The notes: generated by a model from the sequence alone, not told the origin. A stretch of 64,000 nt of DNA from Timema cristinae (GCA_039000515.1 JBCFYV010002255.1:47598810-47662809), one strand, 5' to 3'; positions 12,164 through 28,125 are shown, counted from the first letter of the stretch. Numbers and translations: made by a program.

Positions 12164-12387
12164 ATTATTATTATTATTAGCACCGCGTCTTACTACCCGT
12201 TCGGGTTGTACGCACTTACGCTAATGTGTAATGGTAGGGTGATTGTGAGATGAAATGAAGGACCTACAGTTTAACGTGGGATCCGAACCACGGCGGAGAC
12301 CTGGCATTCCCCACATTCACAAGATGTCTTGTCAGAGGTGAAGGAAGGGTTTGGAAATCAGATAAATCTGTGCCGGGACCGAGGACA
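12164..12387 (-). mobile_element. SINE family A copy, minus orientation
   Basis: The ATT-repeat tail at 12164-12180 is followed by CACCGCGTCTTACTACCCGT and the body seen in other family-A copies (AGGACCTACAGTTTAACGTG, CAAGATGTCTTGTCAGAGGT). It ends at GGGACCGAGGA, so most of the tRNA-like head is cut off. Confidence 0.8.
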
Positions 12388-12654
12388 CTCACAATCACTA
12401 TTTTTCAGGAAGAAAAGCGGTATAGAAGGGAAAGGGCGTGGAAGGAGAAAAATAGGAGTTATTCAGTTAGCTTTTTTTACTATACAAAGCTCACTATATA
12501 AATATTTCAATTAAATGTTACTAACATTCCAGTATTTTTAAGTTTTTCCCAGAATTTCTCTCTTTTCCTGGCTCTCCAGGAGTGTGTAAGAAATAACTTC
12601 TTTCATACTTTTATAAATTTCTTGTATACTTTAGTTTATACATTATTAACTCTT

Positions 12655-12950
12655 ATTTTAGCACGACGTCTTACTACTGCCTTTTCAGGTTATACGCTTA
12701 TTTCCCGTTGAAACAGTTGATAGCTTTCATATTCGCGTAATCCAAGATTTTATAAAGACATATTCCCTGGCCTAAACTTCAAATATATAATCTCACTGTA
12801 GTATTTGTAAACTTATTTGTATTAAGCCAATATATGTTTAAGAATTCTGATGGAGCGATTGTGTAAAGATAGAAAAATGACAAACGGGATTCGAGCCCTG
12901 GTCATTCAGCTCTACTCGCCAACTGTTGTACCTATTGGATTATCAGGGAT
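12655..12950 (-). mobile_element. SINE-like element with tRNA-like head (family D)
   Basis: The plus-strand text starts with the shared SINE tail, AGCACGACGTCTTACTACTG and GGTTATACGCTTA. It ends with a tRNA-like region whose reverse complement contains the B-box-like GGGCTCGAATCCCGT. The middle differs from families A to C. Only one copy was found here. Confidence 0.5.
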
Positions 12951-14370
12951 CTATTTGTCACTTCCATCACCCACATGAACCTCCAAGATTACTAGTGTAG
13001 ATAAATACCAACAATAATTATTGTTACAAGGTAACTCTTATTCAATGAATAATCGTATATTTTCGTTGTGTAATTTATTTTATTTGCTTTAGCATTTAAA
13101 TAATATTACCAATGTATAGTAATTGTTGCTTTTAATCGTGTGTCGGGAGTAATATCTAAGCAATGACATTTTTTAAATATTTGTGTTATTATAACTTATC
13201 CAATAAAATGTTGTTTTAAAATAAATCACCATTTAACTATTTTTTCATGTTTTTAATGTAATAATGTATAGATACAAATAAAATTATATTTATTATTCAA
13301 TTAATTTTGTAATTTAATGTGTATTCTCAGTTCTGGCATGGTACAGTTTCAACTTCTTGGAGACTTGTGTTTATCACTTTAATATTATTATTGTTCCTAT
13401 TGTATTGTGTACAGCTACTTGTCTGACATATTCCCATTTACATGCATTAATAGGGTAGGGAATATAAAGTAAATTATATAAAAATGTAACAACATTTGTG
13501 TGAAGATAGAGTGGAAAACCTTATAAAACACTCTTTGCGGGGATACACAACTTCCCCATCACTGGCAAACCAGACTATACCCCATTTTATTATGTGAGAG
13601 CCTGAAAACTTCCAATTTGTGTATGCTATGGCCAGGATGAATGTCAATGAAAGTCCAAGCCAGTTAACAAATGCATTTCCTTCTATTTGGGACAATCTTA
13701 GGTTATTGCCCCTAACAGCCCTCGTCAAGGCTTTGTACAAGTTCTGGCCTCTGACTCCTTTCAATAAGAATGTGATTGCTAACTGAGATAAAGGTTGCAG
13801 AGGTTAGAGATGTTTGGAAGGGTGAGGGGTAGAGGTGTAGCTCTGGCAACACTGTAGATTTGACTGAGCCACCGAGACAAAGTAAAACTCAGTTGCTTTC
13901 TTCTGCTGCCGTTAATTGGGGGCTGGCGCTGACGCACTCTTCACTTCCAACGACCATTGACCGGACGCTTAAATATTCCAAAATAAGATAAAATAATTTA
14001 TTATATACAAAAAAAAATACTTTTTTCTTCTCTTTCCCAAATACAATACCTGTATTAAAGGGGTATTAATGTGTGCACTAAATTACAAATTATAAATAAC
14101 ATTTCAAAACAAGAATAAGTACTTTTAATTATGTTTAAAATATTTTTTTAGATTGATTAAAGAGAAATTATTAAAAGTAATGAAATGGTGTTAGAAAACA
14201 AGTTTACACTATTTTTAATGTAAAATATAACATGTAGTTAAAAAACTTAACATCTATAACAAAACATTGATCTTTTACAAGTATTGGTAACCCAAAACCT
14301 AAACATATAATTTTTGAACTGTCTTCCAAGTAAAACAGACAGACTTTGGTCGGTATCAAAATGGTGGCCA
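12951..14370. other. AT-rich DNA with one unrecognised open frame
   Basis: A 96-codon minus-strand open frame (13474-13764) predicts a hydrophobic middle segment (LGLSLTFILAIAYTNW) but matches no family I recognise and lacks splice context. A motif at about 13837-13857 (AGCTCTGGCAACACTGTAG) recalls the triplicated sequence at 19873-19988. Confidence 0.35.
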
Positions 14371-14375
14371 TTCAT

Positions 14376-14636
14376 TCATTGTCTTAGTGTTCCTGTGGTG
14401 AGGCCAATGTATTCAGTAATGCAGACGTTGCAGTGTAATATGAAGACATAGTGGCCCTTCATGGGGTATTCCATTTGTGTGAGTCTGCTGTTGAATGAGG
14501 TGGAAGGTTGGAGATTCTTCATTATGTACTCTGAAAACAGATGTAATTTCTTTTGAACTGCAAATGCTCTTAGAAAGGTTGATTGGGAATGTATTCCAGG
14601 TCCCAATACTGCAAGAAAAATATCTTGCGAATTCAA
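14376..14636 (-). pseudogene. GIY-YIG-like retroelement C-terminal remnant
   Basis: The minus-strand translation contains GHYVFILHCNVCITEYIGLT, and a second frame past the stop continues with NGHHFDTDQ. The order Y..I.C..C...YIG.T followed by NGH resembles the GIY-YIG endonuclease module at the C-terminus of Penelope-like and some other retroelements. The upstream part resembles the region preceding that module only weakly. It is broken and lies 140 bp upstream of a PRMT1 exon on the opposite strand. Confidence 0.35.
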
Positions 14637-14744
14637 ACATCAAAATAGTTGACTTAGGCAACTTGGACAACTTTGACAATCTCACCAAAAGGCACACATG
14701 AGCAGTTTTGTAAATTATTAAATTGTGTAATATTCTATCTATGA

Positions 14745-17645
<2,901 letters not shown>

Positions 17646-18018
17646 TGGGAAAACATTGTCGCTGCCCAATTTTTTTAAATTCTACATCTATTTTCTGTTC
17701 TCTACATATGAACATCAACCTGCATGGTAATTAAAAACTAAGTTTCTTAGTTTTGAATTCTAAATTTCTATGCACACAATGGTGTTGTTGTTTTTTTACA
17801 TGTTTTCCGGCAGAAATAGCTGCTATTAGAAATGCTGGCTTGTGCTCCAACTAAATACTGTTTCGTTGACCAAACTCAATGAAAGGTATCATGGTCGGAA
17901 TGCATGTTCCTCTCAGGTTTTCACTCTACCTAACAATATTAAATAAGATCTGCTCTCTAAAAATTGTTTGTAAAATATGAGTTCAGGGGTTGACTAGTCG
18001 TAGTTCTGAATCGTCTGT

Positions 18019-18024
18019 AATAAA
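18019..18024 (+). promoter_or_regulatory. candidate polyadenylation signal of PRMT1
   Basis: AATAAA lies 374 bp after the stop codon, in an AT-rich 3' UTR. GT/T-rich sequence follows at about 18085-18115. A second AATAAA at 18142-18147 is an alternative. Confidence 0.45.
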
Positions 18025-18141
18025 AATATCTTATTGCAACTGTGTCGTAAGTATATAATGCTCCTAGTATAAGACAATTCTGTTTTACAATTTATTGTTG
18101 TCTTGTTTATTTTCCTCAAAAGGATTTTTTTTTTTTAGCTT

Positions 18142-18147
18142 AATAAA
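18142..18147 (+). promoter_or_regulatory. alternative polyadenylation signal of PRMT1
   Basis: A second AATAAA with a T-rich run immediately upstream and TTTTTCTTTTAT downstream. Which of the two is used cannot be decided from the sequence. Confidence 0.35.
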
Positions 18148-19872
18148 TATGTTTTTCTTTTATATCTTATATTTGAAGTAATTTGAAGTGAATACTTCCT
18201 TTTAATTTTGATCTTCATTTCCCATACCCATCACACCCACCATAGATAATTACAGGAGCTCAGAATATGCTCAGAGATCCAATATTTCCCCATAACATAT
18301 CTTCATAAAAAAATCCCCAAAACCATAGTGCTCAAAATAAAACATTGAATATTTTATAGAAGCGAAAGTGAATAAGGATTATTACCTATTACTTAGTTTG
18401 GAAAATTCAAACATATTTTTTAATCATAGTTATTTCTATAGTACCTACCTTATAAAAAAAATAGTTTTGTCTCAGAAATGTCAACCTTCCCATTTCCTTG
18501 TGAAGTTTGTCAATGACCTTTGACGTCTTGTAGACTTTCAAGCGAGAACTAGAAGAAAACCTGGTAAAGTTGTACTTTACTCCGTTGAAATGTCTGTCCC
18601 AAGGATTCCTTTAGATGGCATGAAGCTTTGTAGACAGGTGTGCCATTCCAAGAGATGAAAACTTCATACTTAATGTTGCGGCTATGTAAGTGGTTGCCTA
18701 TCACTGATTCACACACTGCTTCAGTGCATATTTTCATGGAATTCTCCAGGGCATAAAGGATGTTGGGAATGTGATGAAACAGTTTTCATTTGTGAATGCT
18801 TCCTTTATTACAGTATTATCAAGAATTATCAAGTTTGGTTTAACTTCCATGCACTGTAGGATTTTGAAAAATATATGTTTAAAAGATTCTCTTTCATTAT
18901 TTTAAATTGAGAATATTGTTGAGGGATGAGAATTTTTCTTCATATATTTTTCCATTCTTTAATTCCATCATCTCATTAAGTGTGCTTTGGAAAGAAGATT
19001 AAGAATTAAATATTGTCCAAATACAGGCATTTACATTTTGACAAATACAACTGAATTTTGAGATCAATTCTAATATGTCAATCATGCCAAGCAGTTGAAA
19101 AATGAAACTCGGCTTTGAAAACATTTTCAGTTCCAATGAGAATTCTTTAGCATCAGTATTCTTGCCTTGTCATATACTCTCAGTACGCTTTTTTTGTAGA
19201 TCAATAAAAAAAATAGCCTAAAATCACTCTGAAATGTTTTGTAAACAAAACAAGTGTCCTGAAATTATTTTGGAATTAATGTGTCCACTTCTATTTCTTT
19301 AGCTAATGCAAGAAGTTATTCATATCCAATACCCCACTTGTAATTTTTCATTATATTAACTATCACTTGAACTTTATCACAGATCCCCATTAACGATTTA
19401 ACTTTACAAATGTCTTCAACACATGTTCTAACCTATGAGCTATGTCCCACATAGAAAGTAAAAAGTCCAGCTCTTTTTTTTTTATCTACGCTAAGATAAA
19501 AATATTGCCCGTCAAATGTCATTCCATTCAGCTGCTCTTTTAACTGAATATTTGAACTTTCAAGGGCATTGTGCAGTTTTTCAATGAAAATGTCTCCCTT
19601 GTGTGAAGTACCACTTGGTCAAATGCCAATCACAATACAAGTCTGAACACCATTTACAAGAGTAATCACGCAAATTATTTGATATGTTCTGTGCAACTTT
19701 GTAATTTTGTCCGAGATGGTTAGTTACTGGGGCCTAAAAATTCACATAGTTTGCTATTAATAGTAAAAAATATGTATTTTTAAATGTTCTTTAAAATGCT
19801 CTGTAATGGCATCATTTAAGCAGTGCAAACAAATAAACGTTAAAAAACTTGCCCCCCTCCCCCCTTCTTTTA
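18148..19872. other. AT-rich intergenic DNA, nothing recognised
   Basis: No convincing exon or repeat family. The minus-strand 62-codon frame at 18549-18737 has no recognised similarity. The minus strand from about 18500 to 19800 has slightly higher complexity and may be an old decayed element. Confidence 0.35.
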
Positions 19873-19988
19873 CAGCACTGTAGGCAGCTCTGGCAACACA
19901 GACTACGACTTATTACACAGCTCAGCACTGTAGGCAGCTCTGGCAACACAGACTTTTACAGCACTGTAGGCAGCTCTGGCAACACTAA
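19873..19988. repeat. three direct copies of a ~28-bp motif
   Basis: CAGCACTGTAGGCAGCTCTG plus GCAACAC occurs three times, starting at about 19873, 19923 and 19959. The spacings are 50 and 36 bp, so this is an irregular cluster rather than a regular array. Confidence 0.9.
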
Positions 19989-22604
19989 GCACTAGACTCG
20001 CAACAACTTTACATGTTTCCTTTTTGATTATACTTATTATAGCATTTATTCTTTCTGTGGAGTCGGAGAAAGCACACATTGGTGTGCTTTTGATTGAGTG
20101 GGTTGTAGCAACTGCTTTTCCTCCAGGAGAGAGAAAAACAAAATTTCCCGTTTTAAGAATATCTACCTCTTTAGAGGTGGTTTTGTAGTTTTCTACGCAT
20201 GGAGAACTATTGTAACTCCACCATGCAGACACAGCACAAGCTGACATATCTTTGGAACCGATTTGCTTACTTTAAATTCTTTATCTTCCTGTAAAAACAA
20301 ATACTGGGGCCCGTTTAACCTGGTAGTTCATAATATTCTTTGTTAAACTCAAAACTTTGACTGCACTATTATCCCTATGTTCATTTGGTTTTGACAACTA
20401 AGGTCCATCACTATCAAACACTAGGGGAAATATTATCGCTATTGACGACTATGAGTTTTTCCTGATCACATAAATTTACGTTTTACAAAACTTGCAAAAC
20501 TCCCTTGATCCTTAATTCTAGGTTTTTCTTGGGGACATTTATTAAATAAACCAATAAAAGTAACAATTCACTGGTACATAATTACAATACTTTTTCAGGA
20601 GTGTATTTAAATTGTACACACATAGCCGTGTGAATGGCAGCGATGTAACATATGACGGAATGCACACTTCCCTACCCTCCAACCCCTTACCTCAACCCCT
20701 GACCTCTTATTTAGAACTCTTGACACATCAGCCCCTAGAGACTGCAACTCTTTGTGCCTACACGACACTGCCTCATATGTACATCTGATAGTGTCGGTGT
20801 TGAGTGTCATCAGCCTTAGTTTTTCATACAAATGAAACCATATCAGAGCCAGAATGTACTAAAAACAACAAAATTATTGGACTTTTCCCTGCCCCAAATT
20901 TCCCCCAGACCTCGTTCGCACGTTCAGACATTCTGCACCCCAGGATGATTAAAATTTGTTTTATTACTTTTAACTGAAATGCGTAATTTTGGATTCTTGG
21001 AGGACAACATTTAACTGCTCTAAATATCTTGATAGCTTTTGATAACAAAAAATGTATAAAGAGGACAGTTATTGTTTTGGAAGGGTGAATATTATGACAA
21101 GAACAAAACCTTTACAATTTTCAATATTTCAAGGCTATCAATGTTTATATAAATATGAAAATTATCAAATAAGGCGAATTAAACACTGCACGACATGACT
21201 TTGTCATTGTCTTGACCCTGTCAACATATCTTTTTAAACACACACTAAGCCACGGGGCTGCCGGGTTTTGCGGATTTTCTGGATAAAACGGATCACAGGA
21301 TATTTTACCTTTTTTTTTAAAGGTTAACTTTAAAACTACAATCTTTACTTTCAAGTAATATGGTTCTTGGAATATCTATTTCTTCAATTCCAGCTTTTAA
21401 AAGTTAGTACGCTCAGTTCAAATAATGACAATTTATCCAGACCTTGCTATACATAGCGATGTTTGGTCCAGACAGGTATAATAATTTATAATATTTGGAC
21501 TTGGCTTCAAGTAGCAATGTCTGGTTCAAGTGAGGAAAATATCTTAACCTTGCTAGGTTCAGGTCAAGTCAAGCTTAGTTTGACTATTGATTATTTCGAT
21601 ACTGGTATTGTTGAGAATTAAAGGAAATATAGAGTTTGACATTACTAAGCGGTTTGCACACACTATTTTCGCTTGCTTGCATATTATAAATGTTAAATTG
21701 ATAATTATATAAAATAAACAAAAAATGTAAAACTTCACCAGAGAAGGCGTTATTAGGGGAACCCCCAGGAAAAGTTGGGAAGGAATCGGTTGAGAAACAA
21801 AGGGTGCGCGCTCGTGTTTTGTTCTAGCAGTTACTGTCACCTCCTCAGTGTTAATCTCATTTGTAAACAGCCTTCTTTGTTCGTTAGCAAATTTGGTGGC
21901 TAGGATGGAGATTATTTTTACATTTATTTATTAGGTTCTGCAAGTGAGAGAAATATTTAGAGGACAGATATATTATACTCTTTTTAGGGGAAAGGAAGTA
22001 GTTTGCCAAGGTAAACCATTAAGAGAACGGCCAGCAGGCAGTCGAGTGTAAGGGTGTAAAACCTATAGAAAACATTTAAAACTTTTCAGTCTAAAGCTTG
22101 CATGCATGGTTTAATCCAACTGACTGGTGTTTCTTTCACTTTTTTCAAAAAATCATAACATAATTTATTCTTATCCCTACATATGAGTATAATACATGAA
22201 ATTAAAGCTCTAGACTTGTTCTTTTAAATTGTATATTCAAAAATTAATCTTACTTAAGGCCCTGCCTACCCTCTCTGGCGGTGTGTTGAGCTTTCAGCTC
22301 TCAAAATAGATGGCGTTGCTAAAGTTATACAAACTGGTGGATTCCAGCCATCAGGTTGGCAGAATTACTGGTTTGTTTAAACAACTGGGAGACTGGCGAC
22401 CGCGACCGGTAATCAGTAAAGGCAGCAAGCAAACTTTTTCCAAGAACTGATAGAGATAAGAAGTGTAGTGCCGGACCGTAAAGTGTGTTGGCGACCAAGT
22501 CGGACCAAACGTGGGGAGATATAACGTCAAGAAGATACAATTACACTCTCGAGCAGAAAAATTAGCTTATCCATTCCAGTCAGCTAGACGTCCATTAACC
22601 TGTA
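19989..22604. other. intergenic DNA without recognised genes
   Basis: Several 60-115-codon open frames occur (for example minus strand 19903-20247, 20607-20831 and 21559-21840). None shows a recognisable motif, splice context or conserved-looking composition. Possibly old transposon-derived DNA. Confidence 0.35.
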
Positions 22605-23000
22605 GTACCACTTTTGAATTTAGAACCTTTTTGATGCCAAAGTTTAATACTAGTTTTGTACCGTTTTGTAACACAAAAAGTTTTGTAACCGTACCCATTT
22701 TGAGTAATTAGCATATCAAAGTGGTGACTCCAGGTTAATGCTGTTGTACCACTTTTGAATTTTTTGATGCCAAAGTTTTGTACCGTTTTGTACCCGTACC
22801 CATTTTGAGTAATTAGCATATCAACATGGTGACTCCAGGTTAATGCTGTTGTACCACTTTTGAATTTTTGATGCCAAAGTTTTGTACTAGTTTTGTACCG
22901 TTTTGTACCACAAAGAGAAAGTTTTGTATCCGTACCCATTTTGAGTAATTAGCATATCAAAGTGTCACGTGACTCCAGGTTAATGCTGTTGTACCACTAT
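22605..23000. repeat. tandem repeat of ~140 bp, three units
   Basis: Units start with GTACCACTTTTGAATTT at 22605, 22746 and 22851, and a fourth start appears at 22991. Unit lengths are 141, 105 and 140 bp. Each ends with CCCATTTTGAGTAATTAGCA and a GTGACTCCAGGTTAATGCTG segment. The middle unit has lost an internal block of about 35 bp. Confidence 0.92.
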
Positions 23001-23360
23001 TGAAATTTTTCAAATAAATATCTGGTGAGGGTAGTGATAAATAATAATGTACACTTATTTATCAGAGAAAAATTTATTTAAGGTAAAATTAGAGAACTTA
23101 TTTTTGAAGGTTTTGTCACTAACTATAATAAATAACCTATACGATTGAGTATGTAGCCTACGATTTTGTCGTACCATTTATTTGAGTTTATTAGTAAGCA
23201 TGTAAAATAAAAAAATAACTAAAATTTAATGTGCTAAATTTGGCCACTGTGCTTTGGCTAATTTTTAAAATTTAAAGGCTAAGGAGGCAATAAAATATTT
23301 TAAAAGCAGTTTCATTTCGAAGACTATAACAATTTTGACTATAAATATATCTGTTATTTT

Positions 23361-23610
23361 TATTACTGATATCACCACGTCATACTACCTGTTCATGTTA
23401 TACGCATATATGATAATCTAATTGGGTAGTAATGAGGAAAGAAGCATTTGAGAGGTTATCTACCAGCATTTTTATTTTGGAAGATGGGGAAACAATTTAG
23501 GAAAAACTACCCTCAATAGACTCGACCAGGATTTGCACCCCAAGTGCTCCGCTATTAGTAGGCCAATTTAACACTAGTGACACCTTAGACCACTCAGCCA
23601 CTGAAGTGGG
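23361..23610 (-). mobile_element. SINE family C copy, near full length
   Basis: The plus strand begins with the common SINE tail (TCACCACGTCATACTACCTG) and ends with a tRNA-like head. On the minus strand the head has an A-box-like GTGGCTGAGTGGTCTAAGG and a B-box-like GGTGCAAATCCTGGTCG. The tail is shared with families A and B, the head is not. Confidence 0.75.
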
Positions 23611-23809
23611 TATCTGTTATTTAATACGGTTTTTACAGTTTTCAAACATCAATAGGATTTACACAATTTTCCAGAAATAAATGTTTTTGGGAATAATTTT
23701 TTTATCCTATTGGTAGAGAGAGTTTAACTTTAGTAATATCTCCATGGTGTCAGCCTGCAAGCAGGCTATACCAATCGAGAGGCTGCCAACATTTTCAAGC
23801 TGAGGGTGC

Positions 23810-24030
23810 CATGTGGTTAGCACAATGAGCCCTCCAGACTTCTATCTCAGTTTTCTAGATTGAAGCGCTACTTATTCATTCAATTATCTCCTCATTTGTC
23901 CTCACGAGGTTGATTTTGGTTCTGTTTCAGACCCACTGCTTCACAGACACAATTAGGGGCACTGGGGATCGAACTTGGGACTTCAGTATCTGAAGCCAGT
24001 AAATCTGACCACTATACAACAGAGGCGGTC
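23810..24030 (-). mobile_element. tRNA-like SINE candidate (family E)
   Basis: The reverse complement of the right part has an A-box-like TGTATAGTGGTCAGATTTAC and a B-box-like AAGTTCGATCCCCAGTG. The left part (GCCATGTGGTTAGCACAATG) looks like another tRNA-like or gene-related segment. Single copy here, so the boundaries are soft. Confidence 0.4.
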
Positions 24031-25098
24031 GGGTATCAAATACTTACTTACTTTATGGTATTGGGAACACAAAAGTTCATTAATTTTAATGGTTTTAAAT
24101 ATATTTTACTTATCATCGGCTTCATGTCGTGGTCAATATTGCTAAAGTGCTATGACTGAGCACCGAGTGCGTAAATTAATCAGCTCTAGTAACTTGACTA
24201 GTTCGATTCCCTGTTAGGTTGAAATTACTAGTACTAGCGTGATACGAACTCGGCCGAGGCACAAGAGATTTTGAACATACAATAAGTCGTTACAGAGTGT
24301 AACATTTACTTTCAGCTAAGAGCTTTTTTTTTAAAAAAAGTACTTGAAATATCAGAATAACCGCTGCATTGTTATATAGAAATATTTATTTGTATCTTAA
24401 TTTTGATATTATTCTACAGTAAATAAAATAGTATCGCTACTCATCCATTGTAGTTAAATTAGTAGATACAGATAACCTAAGTGCCAGTAATATGCATACC
24501 ATTAAAAAAAACTTTCCTTTACTACAAGCATTAAATAATCAATTATATCTTTGATTTCTTTGTGCGCCTTTTCTCATAAACTTGTTATTCACAAGGATAT
24601 AAAATAATATTTTGTAAATACTTTCCACCTCAAAATTTATACAATCCATTGGATTTTGTTCGAAAGCAAAAGGTCACATATTGTTAATTATATAAAAAGT
24701 ATTCACCGTGGGTACTTATTTTTCGAGACTCGATACATTTCTTCCGAAACGAGCGCACAAACTGTGAGAATGCAACAGGTTCAAATTAAAAGTAATCACA
24801 TTTAACAAGCTAATAAAATAAAATTAACATTTTCACATCTGACTACAAAAACTTCGTTCATTAACTTTTTGAAAAATAACTTTCCCAAGTCCAATGAGAG
24901 TCAATCCTAGACCGTAAAATAAAACTAGTATAAATTATACTGAGAACGTCTCCAAATTACATTTAGACCAAATTTTATTTAAAATAACTATGTTTGATAT
25001 GAGCAGGAATGTTTATTTTTATTTATTATAATAGTGGATTAAAAATTCAATGTACATTAGTTTTCCTATACTTTGAATATTAACACTTATTATTCTTC
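24031..25098. other. AT-rich DNA, one possible tRNA-like remnant
   Basis: At about 24125-24215 the sequence CTAGTTCGATTCCCTGTTAGG looks like a decayed B-box-containing SINE. The remainder has no recognised feature. Confidence 0.35.
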
Positions 25099-25250
25099 TT
25101 GTGAATGTGGGGAATGCCAGGCCACCACCGTGGTTCGGATTCCACGTTAAACTGTAGGTCCTCCATTTCATCTCACAATCAACCTACCATTACACATTAG
25201 CGTAAGTGCGTATAACCCGAACGGGTAGTAAGACGCGGTGCTAATAATAT
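25099..25250 (+). mobile_element. SINE family A copy, 5'-truncated
   Basis: TTGTGAATGTGGGGAATGCC is followed by the family-A body and the well-preserved tail GTATAACCCGAACGGGTAGT, AAGACGCGGTGCTAATAATA. It lacks the tRNA-like head. Confidence 0.85.
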
Positions 25251-26389
25251 TAACACTTATTATTACAACGTGTAGTGCTCAAGAATGAGAAAACTCAAGA
25301 AAGAATATAAGATAAGAGTGAAGAATTTTACATGTTTTACTGTCTCAGTTAAATAAGGGCTAATGTCATAAAATTTTGTGTATGGAGAAGCATGTGGCTT
25401 TTTCTTTGAAAATAATGTATCACTAGAGTAATACTCTCATTGAAGTAAGTAGGGACCAACTATATTTATCCACACAGCAGGATGTGAGTATTTTAGTTAC
25501 TGAATATATTAAGATGTTTATATTTAATTACACAAATTTTCATAATTGGACATTGGCCCTTCTTATCCCAAGCACATAGTATTAATGTTTCTTTAACTCA
25601 AGAAGGTCACAGAGATTAGCTTCACCCTCCACTGCCGCCTGCATTCCGATACAGCAGGTTAGCCAACGCTTGCTAAAGGATACTAGCCTGTAAATGGGTA
25701 ATGATCATACTAACGGCACCTATTATCAGCTAAGACAACTAGTTGCAGAAGGAAAAGTTGTATTTAAAACCATGTATTTTGACAAGAGTGTCGACTTGGG
25801 AGTCGTTAAGAGCTCAATACCGTCGTGAATATTGAACCTAAATCCAAATTAAAAAATATGTCTAAAAAGAAATTATTCATTAAATAATATGTTATAAACA
25901 AACACACTAGCTTAATTGTACAAAGAAAATAAATAAATCCATTAATAATTTTTGTTTTCCCATTTAAAATGCATTGAAATGGAAACATTTTAACGAAAAT
26001 ATTTCAATAACTATTTTTAGCATGGTTTGAAAATTCCATGAGTTATGAAAGATGCCCAGATATGTTACTAAAATTAATAAAAACAACAATGTTGAATTAT
26101 TAAATATATATTTTTTTTTAATTTTTTGTTTAGAACCGTGCATTTATGGGTAGGCAGAGCCTTAATACATTTTCCAAAAATATTTATTTCTTACCAATTT
26201 TTCATATTTTGGAGAGAAAAAAAATTACTTCTAAAACATTATACAAGTCATAAAATTTAAAAACACAAATAATAAATGTATATTTATATTGAACGCAGCA
26301 GTCAAGCATAACTTACTGGAGTATGATAATCTATAAACCACATTCGTTACACCAGTATCTTTCTTGACTCTCTCCTCTTTATTTTGCCA
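25251..26389. other. AT-rich DNA, nothing recognised
   Basis: No gene, repeat family or structured element was identified. Confidence 0.4.
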
Positions 26390-27110
26390 CTCGCCTTCAA
26401 ACCCCTATCAGAACACACCTTGCGATATCTGGTAGCATCAGGATCATAAGTAGGAAAATGACGAGCAACATTGACAGTGGTCGTAAACTCTGTTCAGTCA
26501 ACCCTCCACCCATTTCTGCTAACTTCAAAGCAACTGCTTCCATTTTATGGAACAGGTAGCTGTAAAGCTTATCAGCTCTGTCCACACCAACTTTATTTAG
26601 GTTTAGACGGTAATCAGATCTGGTTTGACTACTTGGACTGGCCCATCTCTAGCTCTCACTTATATTTGAGAGGTTGTTGCTGTATGCTTAGTATACAGTG
26701 AGTACACCTCTTTGTGGATCTCCACTTACATGTAAGTAAGTGTGCTTTACGTTGGAACATAACCTCACCGTTTTTAGTTCCTTTGTTTTGAAAACGGATG
26801 GTAGTCCGCTTCTGTTTTTCATAACGGTTTCAACACTCCCCTGCCTTCTCATAAAAGCAATTCGTGAAGCTACATATCAATTAGTTTATTTTCTAATTGT
26901 TTGCATCATGCTGAAATCAAAAAATATCGTCAAACTCAGTACAATTGTCATCTATTGGTACAGAAATAGCGGAACTTGACTCGAAAACCAGGTGTTCGGG
27001 TTTCTGAGTTTCACTTTCAGACCAATCACTGTTAATTTCAGTGGAAGTTGTAGGTCTATTCCTTTCTCCGACTCTTGCCTGAGTCTCTTGTTTATCAAGC
27101 ACTAGTACCT
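26390..27110 (-). pseudogene. possible degraded coding region, family undetermined
   Basis: Minus-strand frames at 26917-27102 (acidic, serine- and glutamate-rich, ending VPIDDNCTEFDDIF) and 26397-26585 (KMEAVALKLAEMGGGLTEQS then a hydrophobic run) lie in order and have higher complexity than their surroundings. They could be fragments of one decayed transposase or host exon. I do not recognise the family. Confidence 0.2.
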
Positions 27111-27908
27111 TGAAACTAGCTCATAAATAGATTACATGGTGAAAACTATTGTGAATGTGCAAATATAGGTTAGAACTTTACTGTCCCAGAATCATCACTA
27201 GATCCATTTTCTTGTAGTAAATAAGAGGGATCATGATCGTTACATCTAATTCAGAACACAAATCTTCTATAAAATTATCAAGCACATCTTGATTCACATT
27301 CATATTTATTGTATCACACAGTTAGCCACAAAACAACAAAGTGTATGAACAAATGGCTGCAGTCGATTGTTTCCGATCTATCGATATTTATAAAAATTGA
27401 TAAAACCATTGAAATTAAACAAATACTAAAACTACGTTACCAGAGGATTCACAATAAACTAAACTGTAGAGCAGTCAGCAATAGTCTAGGGAACGGATAA
27501 ATGTATTAAAGGCATCGGGAAAGTTCCGCTCATATACTATACAAGTGCCGTCTGCCGAACTAAAACATTGCGCCCGCATCACATACGAGCATAGACCGGA
27601 AAGTGTGAAGGGGTTTTAATAAACCTAAGTGACTTTTAAATGGTTTCAAATCTAGGTAATATTTTGCAGTTTCAAACATAGACTACTTTGAAGAGGTGGC
27701 AAACATTAAGTTTTATAGTATTTGCACTCTGCAAATAATTAAATATAAAATGCCATTTTCAAAAAGAAAGTAATAAAAATAATTTCAATTAAAAATTTAA
27801 TAAAAAGGATTTGAATTGTTCTATTTAATAGTAATTCAAATTTTTTTTATTTGTTTTGATAAAATTTATATTCACAAACCATTTTAATTACCCTTAGAAA
27901 TGTTTTCT
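27111..27908. other. AT-rich DNA, nothing recognised
   Basis: A 63-codon plus-strand frame (27309-27500) has no recognised features. Confidence 0.4.
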
Positions 27909-28125
27909 TAACATCACATCTTACTGCCTGTTTACAATGACTAATGTGTTAGAATGAAGACGATTGTATTTTGAGGTGCGCCCACATTTGTGTGGATAGA
28001 GTGGGAAACCATTTAGGAAAACCACCTTTAGTACGCTTGGCCAGGATCGAGCTAGAATATCCCTGTTATCGGCAATCTAATCTATTGCAAGAGTAGCACC
28101 TTAAATAATGTGGCCACTGAAGTGG
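27909..28125 (-). mobile_element. SINE family C copy, diverged
   Basis: The shared tail at its left edge is degraded (AACATCACATCTTACTGCCT). GATAGAGTGGGAAACCATTT and GTGGCCACTGAAGTGGG align with the other C copies. The B-box-like region has substitutions. Confidence 0.65.

Noticed and set aside
13474..13764. A 96-codon minus-strand membrane protein
   Set aside because: There is a hydrophobic stretch but no family similarity and no splice signals, so it is more likely chance.
20607..21048. Minus-strand open frames as exons
   Set aside because: Two frames of 74 codons overlap slightly but show no recognised domain. They are probably chance or very old transposon DNA.
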